This document shows, one piece after another, positions 57,601 to 64,000 of a stretch of 64,000 nucleotides of DNA. Origin of the DNA: DAHUXN01 sp963729815 (lineage in GTDB: Bacteria; Acidobacteriota; Terriglobia; Acidiferrales; UBA7541). A model generated the notes under the pieces. It made no database searches, was not told the DNA's origin, and worked only from the letters and a program-made list of their open reading frames with translations. Location of the stretch: assembly GCA_963729815.1 (NCBI GenBank), contig CAVSPU010000001.1, forward strand, positions 310,001 to 374,000, given 5' to 3'. The stretch's first letter is position 1, and each line of letters starts with the position of its first letter. The position numbers and the translations under genes were made by a program.

Positions 57601-58386
57601 TTCGATGTAGGGACGCATTTGTTTCGGCCCGAGCGCGCAATTGATCCCCACGCTCAGCAGGTTCATGTGCGAGACAGAAATCCAAAATGCCTCGACCGTT
57701 TGACCGGACAATGTGCGGCCACTCAGATCCGTGATGGTTACGGAGACCATGACCGGAACACGCGAGCCGGATCTCCCAAAGAATTCGTCAATGGCAAAGA
57801 GCGCGGCTTTGGCGTTGAGCGTGTCGAAGATCGTTTCCACGAGAAGAAGATCGACGCCGCCATCGATGAGCCCGCGCACTTGCTCCGAATACGCCTCGCG
57901 GAACTGATCGAATGTAGCGGCGCGGAACGCCGGGCTGTTGACATCCTGCGACATCGAAGCAGTGCGGCTGGTCGGCCCGATGGAGCCGGCGACAAAACGC
58001 GGGCTGCCGGGATTTTGAGCGACGAATTGATCCACTGTGCGCCGGGCAACCTCAGCCGCGGCTTTATTCAGATCATAAATGCGGTCCTGCAGGCCGTACT
58101 CCGCCATGGAGATGGCATTGGCATTGAACGTGTCTGTCTCGATGATATCGGCGCCGGCCTCGAGGTATTGGCGGTGAATCGACTCGATGATCTGGGGCTG
58201 GGTGATAGCCAGAACGTCGTTATTGAGCCGCAGGTCTTTCGGATGATCGGCGAACTGCCGGCCGCGATAATCCGCCTCGCTGAGATTGCGAGCCTGGATC
58301 ATCGTGCCCATCGCGCCATCGAGAATGGCGATGCGCTTTTCCAGGATTTCGCGCAGTTGCGCGGCGCGGCTCTCTTTAGGGTTCAA
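54691..58386 (-). CDS. metH: Cobalamin-dependent methionine synthase
   Basis: 1231 residues, all four modules intact. Homocysteine domain: [14 protein letters not shown], zinc Cys in GINCALGP and [10 protein letters not shown]. Pterin domain: [33 protein letters not shown]. B12 domain: [22 protein letters not shown] (DxHxxG, lower-ligand His). Reactivation domain: [11 protein letters not shown] and [18 protein letters not shown]. It moves methyl from methyl-THF to homocysteine. An N-terminal signal or fusion is absent. No cobalamin or SAM riboswitch was recognised in the 144 bases upstream. Confidence 0.98.
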   Translation of the reverse strand: [1231 protein letters not shown]

Positions 58387-58530
58387 CCGACATCCTCACT
58401 GGGCCAATTCGGGTCAGTCCGTCAATTCGATGACCTGCCCTATTAAAAGAATAACACGTTGATTTCAGGGATTTTGCAGTCGTGTGGCCGAGTGGCGCCT
58501 AATGCATGTCAAAGGGCGTGCCAGCGCCAT

Positions 58531-60414
58531 TTAATGGCACGACGGCGGCGTGCCGTCGGCGTTCAGGCGAGCCACGTTGAAGTTTGTCGCCGCGGCGAGC
58601 AGGTGGCCCGAGGGATCAAACAGCCGAGCTCGGACGATGTGGAAACACTGTTCACGGCCTTCGCCACCGAGATAAATACTTTGCGAAAACGCCCCATCGG
58701 GTGCGCCGGGGCGGATTCTTCCTCCCTGGCCGTACCATTTGTTCGTGAAGACGTCGATGCGAACGTAGTCGCCAGGCTGGATTCCGCGTACCATCCCCGT
58801 CAGAATCGTCGCCGTGCGGTCGGTGCGAACGATTGCGTTTGCGGCAGGGCTTTCGATTTCAATTTGAGTGGCGGACGGGGCTGGCGCAGACGGCGGCGGA
58901 TTCTTTCGCGCGTAAATTTCGATGGGATGCTCGAGAGTCGGGTCCGGCATGCTTTCGACGAGCGCGTAACGATTCGAGAGCTGCGGTTCAATCGCCGTGC
59001 GCAAATTCCTGGCATCTTCGCCAATGCCGCCATCGAGGACAATGTAATCAAAGGAGCCGTCGCGAGTGGCGGCAGCATATGCCGGAGCTCCAGTATCCGA
59101 ACCGTAGCGGAAGTAAAACGGATCGACGATTTGCCATTGATGCAGCGGCGGCGAAAAATAGTAGCGAAAGACCGTGTCGTCGATGAGCACGCGGTCACTC
59201 GCAGCCAAATGGCCTTCAAAATAAGCAACGATTGGCTCGGCATTGGGCCAGAAGACGAAGCGGTCGATGTTCCAGGCGTTTCCCATCCAACCGAGGCCAG
59301 CGGCCAAGGCGCTGACCAGAATCGTTCCCGAGATTGCACGCCCCGCAGGAGCAATTCGCCGTAACACCAGAAGCAGGCCCTGCATCGCCAGCGGAACGAG
59401 AAACAATAAGGAATAATCGATGTGCTTCCAATAATCGTAATCCGCGCGGGAGACAAGTTGGAAAACACACATAACGGCCGTGCCGCCGTAAAGCTGCGCA
59501 ATGATTCGCCGCGGAACCCCCGTGTCGTGAAGCCAGGCGAAGAGCGCCAGAGCGAAGAGAATCCAGAAATCCAGACGGTGCGAAAAATAAATTTGCCAGG
59601 CTACGGAAGCCGGCGCTCTCAAGGAGCCATACGAGCGCCCGTACCGCCAAAGAGCGACGATAGAGCTTCGATAATAAACGGCGTATGCGGCGCACAGGAT
59701 TGCGAGGGGCGCAGAATAAGCAACGATTCCCTTGCGGCGCCTCCATAAAGTGAGAATCACGAAAAAGGGAAAATAAATCGCGATCAGATACTTGCACAAG
59801 AACGCCGCGAACATGGAGAGCGCGGCCGCAAGCCACACGGGCCAACGGTCTTCCTGCCATGCCTTGACGAAAAGCCAGAGACCGACTGCGAGGAAGCAAA
59901 GCGAGCCAATATCTCGCGTGGCAACGCGCGAGACGAGAATGGCGGGACCCAGAAACGCGAAGATGAGGGCCGAAGCCCAGCCAACCGGGCGTGAAAAAAC
60001 GCGCCTCGCGAAACCATAGACTGACCACACCGTGAGCGCGCCCATTGCGGCACCCAATTCGCGCACGCCCACAAGGCCTGCTATGCGGTCGGCCCACGCG
60101 GCCAGCATGGGCCACAAATACCAGCCGAAACTGAAATTGAGGGGATGATCGATCGGAGCTTCGAAATGCCGGCTGAGAAACATGCGGCCGTAAAGGACGT
60201 AGATGGACTCGTCCATATATGCGCTGGAGTAGTGCGGATTGAGGGCGCGCAAGTACCAACCGATGGCAACGATTGCGAGAATGAGCCATCGGAACCTGAG
60301 GAGCGAGATCCAGATGGAAGAAGGCTGCAAGTAAGAGGCGAAGGACGGCCTGCGGACGTGCGACGCGGGATGTATGTTCGGCGTGATCTCGGGAAAGAGA
60401 CTCGAATCGTCCAC
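58531..60414 (-). CDS. ArnT/PMT-like membrane glycosyltransferase (GT39/GT83 type)
   Basis: 627 residues. About ten to eleven membrane helices begin at residue 36. The first extracytoplasmic loop has the acidic motif SSAYMDESIYVLYGRMF expected of GT-C enzymes, then FGWYLWPMLAAWADRIAGLVGVRELGAAMGALTVW. The final 130 residues are a soluble beta domain (IEIESPAANAIVRTDRTATILTGMVRGIQPGDYVRIDVFTN), possibly carbohydrate-binding. It lies one base after the BcsC-like gene and probably decorates the polymer or a lipid carrier of the same cluster. Confidence 0.82.
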   Translation of the reverse strand: MDDSSLFPEITPNIHPASHVRRPSFASYLQPSSIWISLLRFRWLILAIVAIGWYLRALNPHYSSAYMDESIYVLYGRMFLSRHFEAPIDHPLNFSFGWYLWPMLAAWADRIAGLVGVRELGAAMGALTVWSVYGFARRVFSRPVGWASALIFAFLGPAILVSRVATRDIGSLCFLAVGLWLFVKAWQEDRWPVWLAAALSMFAAFLCKYLIAIYFPFFVILTLWRRRKGIVAYSAPLAILCAAYAVYYRSSIVALWRYGRSYGSLRAPASVAWQIYFSHRLDFWILFALALFAWLHDTGVPRRIIAQLYGGTAVMCVFQLVSRADYDYWKHIDYSLLFLVPLAMQGLLLVLRRIAPAGRAISGTILVSALAAGLGWMGNAWNIDRFVFWPNAEPIVAYFEGHLAASDRVLIDDTVFRYYFSPPLHQWQIVDPFYFRYGSDTGAPAYAAATRDGSFDYIVLDGGIGEDARNLRTAIEPQLSNRYALVESMPDPTLEHPIEIYARKNPPPSAPAPSATQIEIESPAANAIVRTDRTATILTGMVRGIQPGDYVRIDVFTNKWYGQGGRIRPGAPDGAFSQSIYLGGEGREQCFHIVRARLFDPSGHLLAAATNFNVARLNADGTPPSCH

Positions 60415-60415
60415 G

Positions 60416-62287
60416 TTAGAAGTAGTGACGCCAGGTGACGAGAAATAGGTGCCGGTGAAAAGCGTTAAACGTGTTCAGGTAATCGTAGCCCAGGCGAAGA
60501 TCGTCGCTTCCGGTCATATTCCAAGTCAGGTGAGCGGATGCGGTCGAGGCAAATTGTACGTCGGAAAAGGAAGTAAACGTTGTTTCGGCATTTTGAGCGC
60601 CGCCGAATCCGCCAAAGTCCCATTTCGCATGGCGGCCAAAATTCCCAGAGAACAAAATCTGCGCGTAATTCAGCAAGAAGCGCGTCGGGCTGTAATAACC
60701 TCCGGTCACACGCGCGGGCTCGCCGCTTCCCGGATCGAAATCGGCATCATGATCGAAACTCAAATAGGTGAAGCCGTAAGCGACGCGGATGTACGGATGG
60801 TTGCCGCGAATCGATTTGCCAAAATTGCCGTCAACGCTCCATCGGCGATTCGACGCCAAATTCTCGCCTGTGTAGACGCCGTCCGTGTAGGTCACTGAAG
60901 CGTCGTAATGATGGGTTGAACTCGAATAACTGCCGCCGATGCTGGCGAGATTGGTCTCGACCTGGCCGACAAAAATCCCACTGGTGTCCGCACCGAGCGT
61001 GGAGACGAGCGATTCCTGGTCCGAACGCCGCTCGAGAGAAGTTTGAAGTCTGAAAGAGGGATTCACCGTGAACGTTGCATCGAATCCGCCTTCGATTTGC
61101 GAAGGAACTCCGGGATAGGTCCGTCCACCGATATCCACGTGGGTAGTGACGCCTTCGGAGAGCTGCGAGTCCAGCGCCACATCGTAGTAATTGGAATTGA
61201 ATATTCGCAGCTGCGTGTTGAAGCGATAGGGCTGATAGAGCAGACTCAATCGATTGGAAGCGCCAAGAGGCGTCGAGACGAGCGCATCCGCGGAATCGTA
61301 GTCCAGAATCTGGCCGTCGCGGCGGCCAGCATAGCCGAGCTCGAAATAAGTACCCAAAGCGTGGTTCACGTTGCGTTGAAGGTCTTCATATTCTGGAGTG
61401 TCTATTCCCTTCACTTGCGAGAGGTACGTGCGCGCGTCTCTATAATCGCCCAGGTCATATTCCGTTTGCGCCAATTCGAGCATGGTTGCCGAGTCGTTGG
61501 GCGCCAGGCCATGGGCTTGCTCGAGAGTGTCGAGCGCCTTGCGATACTCGCTGCGCCAGTTCAGAATCTCGCCTTCACCGCGAAGGGCCGCGACGTTATT
61601 GGGATCTTTCGCGAGGACTTCGGCGTACATATCCATCGCCTGAGAGGAGTGGCCGCTCCAAGCAAGAAGTTGGGCTTCGCCCGTAAGAGCGCGCGCATTG
61701 TTGGGATCCTGCGCCAAGACTTTCTTATAGGATTCGAGGGCCTGCGAGCGGGTCGCGCCATTCCAGGAGAGAATTTCCGCGTACGAAAGAAGCGCATTCT
61801 CATCGTTGGGATGAGCGGCCACCAAGGCACGCAAGATGCTGAGCGCCTGAGGCCGCGTGGCGTCATCCCAGCTCAGCACCTCCGCGTAGTATTCCTGATA
61901 TTGCACATTGGCAGAATCGAGATCGATCGCGCGTTTCAACAATTCCAGCGCCTGGGCGCGCTGGCCTTGCCAGCTCTGCATTTGGCCAAGCTGGAAAATG
62001 CGAGCGGCGTTGCCGGGTTGAAGTTGATTAAGATGCTGAAGCGCGGGCATGGCATCGCGCCAATGGCCTGACGCGACGAGCGAATCGGTCAAGCCGCCCA
62101 GAGCGTCTACGTCGTTCGGAGACGCGGCAAGAACTTGCCGGTAAAGCAGGCTGGCGCGATCGTAATGCCCGGCCGCAGCCTCTGTTCGGGCTTGAGCGAT
62201 GGTCGAAGACTGCGGAGCCGCTGACGCCAGTTGAGCACAAAGAGATGCTGTCAGGAGCGAAAACAGCAAAGCGGCAAAGCGCTTCAT
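60416..62287 (-). CDS. BcsC/YaiO-like TPR plus outer-membrane beta-barrel exporter
   Basis: 623 residues. After a signal peptide (FAALLFSLLTASLCAQLASAA) come about eight TPRs up to residue 310 (for example GHSSQAMDMYAEVLAKDPNNVAALRGEGEILNW), then about 310 residues of amphipathic strands with many Tyr/Ser/Gly (STPLGASNRLSLLYQPYRFN, RVTGGYYSPTRFLLNYAQILFSGNFG) ending LVTWRHYF with the terminal Phe of outer-membrane barrels. This is the BcsC layout: a periplasmic TPR corridor and an export pore. It overlaps the BcsA-like gene by four bases. Confidence 0.85.
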   Translation of the reverse strand: MKRFAALLFSLLTASLCAQLASAAPQSSTIAQARTEAAAGHYDRASLLYRQVLAASPNDVDALGGLTDSLVASGHWRDAMPALQHLNQLQPGNAARIFQLGQMQSWQGQRAQALELLKRAIDLDSANVQYQEYYAEVLSWDDATRPQALSILRALVAAHPNDENALLSYAEILSWNGATRSQALESYKKVLAQDPNNARALTGEAQLLAWSGHSSQAMDMYAEVLAKDPNNVAALRGEGEILNWRSEYRKALDTLEQAHGLAPNDSATMLELAQTEYDLGDYRDARTYLSQVKGIDTPEYEDLQRNVNHALGTYFELGYAGRRDGQILDYDSADALVSTPLGASNRLSLLYQPYRFNTQLRIFNSNYYDVALDSQLSEGVTTHVDIGGRTYPGVPSQIEGGFDATFTVNPSFRLQTSLERRSDQESLVSTLGADTSGIFVGQVETNLASIGGSYSSSTHHYDASVTYTDGVYTGENLASNRRWSVDGNFGKSIRGNHPYIRVAYGFTYLSFDHDADFDPGSGEPARVTGGYYSPTRFLLNYAQILFSGNFGRHAKWDFGGFGGAQNAETTFTSFSDVQFASTASAHLTWNMTGSDDLRLGYDYLNTFNAFHRHLFLVTWRHYF

Positions 62288-64000
62288 GTTCGAACGCCCC
62301 GCGTCTGGCTGGTGCGGGTCAGCTTCAACATATTTGCGTGGCGCGGCGCAACTTCCCAGAACAAGTGTTTGGAGATGGCGTCCTGGTCTGCCGGATCAAT
62401 TTGCTCGAAGACAATCCCGCTCGAAACGCGTTTGTTTTCTCCGTGGAAGAATTCCTGATTGCGCACGACGCGGGCATGGGCATGAATGGTCCCGCTGGGC
62501 AACCCGATTTCGAGCGCCAGGATGGTTCCCATGGGAATCGCCAATTTTTGCGTCAGGGACAAACCATTGCGATTGAGGTTCCTGGCGAAGCCGCGGCCCA
62601 CGATGTGCCCTCCGCCATTCGTGTTGTAGCCAAAAAGGACTGGCACGTCCAGGCGATTCGGAAAGCGGTACGTGGCGCGGAGTTCCTTGTGGCGGCAAGC
62701 GCGCCAGATCACAGGAATCAACAGGAAAACATAAAAGATGGCCCAGGCGACGTTCACCGCGACAGCCCAGAAGAAATAGCCCGACGGCATATGCGCGAGC
62801 TTCCATGCACCGACGCCGATCGCCAGCAACACTCCCAGCAACAGCAAGCTTTGGAGCCAGACCTCCGTCCAGCGAGCGGAGGTGTCGCGTGCCTTGGGCG
62901 TGACTTTGAATTCCGCTTCACTCCGGAAAAGGCCGGTGAGCGTGGTCATGAGAACGGGCATTTTGATGAGGTTGAATTCCTCGCTCAACCAAAATCCGCT
63001 TAGACCGCCCTGGAGCGACGCTGTGGCGATGATGTTCAACAGAAAGTACGGAAGGAAATAAATCGCGAACGTCCGCGGAACAGCGACGAGGGGATAAATG
63101 CCGCTGAGAAGGCAGAAAATGGGCGTCGCGATGTAGATGAACTTCTGATAGCTCATCCAGTAGAAATAAAAAGAGGCAAAATAGCTCACCCGCTGGCCAA
63201 AGCTCAGGCCGCGGCCAAAAAGCGGATTTTCCTCCCGCAGCACCTGCATCGCGCCCTGTCCCCAGCGATTCCATTGCGTCGCGAAGCCGCGGTAGGTTTG
63301 CGGCGCGAGACCGCGGGCAACCGTGCTGTTGTAGTAGACGAGCTTCCAGCCTTTTTTTTGCAGGCGCAGGCCAGTATGCATATCCTCGGTAATGCTTTCG
63401 GCGGCGAATCCGCCAATTTCTTCGAGGGCCTTGCGGCGCAACATGGCCGGGCTGCCGCAGTAAAAGGTCGCGTTGTAGCCATCCTTGCCGGGCTGAATTA
63501 CGCTGAAAAACAATTCCTGCTGCTGCCAGCCGCGCTGCTTTTCGATTTGCGTGTGATGCTGAAAGGAATCGAGATTGTAAAAATCCTGAGTGGTTTGCAC
63601 GACCGCGACCGCGGCGTCGTTGAAGAATCCGATGAGCCGATCGATGAGGTCCGGCATGGGGACATGGTCGGCATCGAGTGTGACGATGAATTCGCCATCG
63701 CTCGATTTCAGCGCGTTGTTCAGATTGCCAGCCTTCGCGCCCACGCGGTCTTTCCGGGCCAAGTAGCTGCAATTCAGTTCGCGCGCCAGTTCTTCCACTT
63801 CGGGCCTGTTGCCATCGTCGAGAAGATATGTCTTGTGGGGATAGGGAAAGCTGACGGCGCAGAGCGCGGTTTCTCGAAGCAAACTCACGGGCTCGTTGTA
63901 TGTGGTAATGAAAACGTCGACCGTGCGACCCTTGAGCGGAGGGGGAGCGGATCGAGCGGTCGGCTTCCACGTCGTAAAGTAAAAAAGGGCGGCTTCCACG
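62284..64000 (-). CDS. BcsA-like cellulose/exopolysaccharide synthase with PilZ domain, 5' partial
   Basis: 571 residues are seen; the frame runs off the right edge, so GTG 63999 need not be the start. The GT2 domain has all processive-synthase residues: DDG (61-63), DAD (109-111), TED (204-206) and QWNRW (242-246, QxxRW). Membrane helices follow, then a C-terminal PilZ domain with RFPNR (RxxxR) and NLNRNG; the second motif has Asn where Ser is usual. Known BcsA enzymes are switched on by cyclic di-GMP at this domain. bcsB and bcsZ are not on the downstream side. Confidence 0.92.
   Translation of the reverse strand, partial: VEAALFYFTTWKPTARSAPPPLKGRTVDVFITTYNEPVSLLRETALCAVSFPYPHKTYLLDDGNRPEVEELARELNCSYLARKDRVGAKAGNLNNALKSSDGEFIVTLDADHVPMPDLIDRLIGFFNDAAVAVVQTTQDFYNLDSFQHHTQIEKQRGWQQQELFFSVIQPGKDGYNATFYCGSPAMLRRKALEEIGGFAAESITEDMHTGLRLQKKGWKLVYYNSTVARGLAPQTYRGFATQWNRWGQGAMQVLREENPLFGRGLSFGQRVSYFASFYFYWMSYQKFIYIATPIFCLLSGIYPLVAVPRTFAIYFLPYFLLNIIATASLQGGLSGFWLSEEFNLIKMPVLMTTLTGLFRSEAEFKVTPKARDTSARWTEVWLQSLLLLGVLLAIGVGAWKLAHMPSGYFFWAVAVNVAWAIFYVFLLIPVIWRACRHKELRATYRFPNRLDVPVLFGYNTNGGGHIVGRGFARNLNRNGLSLTQKLAIPMGTILALEIGLPSGTIHAHARVVRNQEFFHGENKRVSSGIVFEQIDPADQDAISKHLFWEVAPRHANMLKLTRTSQTRGVRT

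Noticed and set aside
56773..58446. 557-codon forward open frame
   Set aside because: It lies wholly opposite metH, has no family resemblance and reflects GC-rich codon bias on the antisense strand.
58387..58530. Cobalamin or SAM riboswitch upstream of metH
   Set aside because: No conserved B12-box or SAM-I core was recognised, and most of the gap lies next to the downstream end of the glycosyltransferase gene.
1..64000. CRISPR arrays, rRNA, tRNA and transposase genes
   Set aside because: No regular spaced repeat series, no rRNA or tRNA hallmark sequences and no transposase or integrase motifs were found by reading either strand.

Overview
The window is a GC-rich, gene-dense chromosomal segment that most resembles an Acidobacteriota genome (Terriglobia-like). 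This is an inference from content: PEP-CTERM protein, Ser/Thr kinase fused to TPRs, futalosine-type menaquinone genes (ubiX-ubiA-mqnE), and GTAG-type REP palindromes. No rRNA, tRNA or CRISPR array was recognised.

Layout. 1-3.9 kb: an envelope-lipid/lipoprotein export cluster (partial LolB-like protein, FtsX-type permease, LolD-like ATPase, small membrane protein, LolA-like carrier). 3.9-10.5 kb: Ada repair protein, PilZ protein, secreted protein, zinc-ribbon/kinase/TPR sensor protein and PEP-CTERM protein. 10.7-11.5 kb: acylphosphatase and apt. 11.5-25.8 kb: a long reverse-strand housekeeping run, read from a clear promoter at 25.9 kb: TPR protein, ispE, prs, rplY, pth, rpsF, rpsR, rplI, terminator, then dnaB, alr, a PIN-TRAM protein, ispD, a Clp_N-IspF fusion, an orphan GltX anticodon-domain protein and rlmB. 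26-32 kb: purH, coiled-coil protein, selA, larB and a DUF2207-like membrane protein flanked by perfect 31-bp direct repeats. 32-35 kb: menaquinone operon. 35-39.7 kb: esterase, GT-C glycosyltransferase, processive GT2 and efp.

40-43.1 kb is an accessory island: HNH endonuclease, Vsr and C5-cytosine methyltransferase, i.e. a probable restriction-modification unit. It is bounded by three REP hairpins, two long direct repeats and a diverged second copy of the last 24 codons of purB. A perfect palindrome centred on CCAGG sits just before the methyltransferase start.

43-53 kb: purB, a LuxR-type regulator, a WalJ-like MBL hydrolase, M16 peptidase, rlmN, pgeF, acpS and mtaB. 52-54.6 kb: a UDP-sugar epimerase/dehydrogenase pair, probably making UDP-GalNAcA-type precursors. 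54.7-58.4 kb: metH. 58.5-64 kb: a cellulose-like exopolysaccharide cluster (ArnT-like GT, BcsC-like TPR/barrel, BcsA-like synthase running off the right edge).

The most interesting items are the Clp_N-IspF fusion, the orphan GltX domain in the same operon, the RM island with its palindrome and purB scar, and the 31-bp promoter duplication around the DUF2207 gene.
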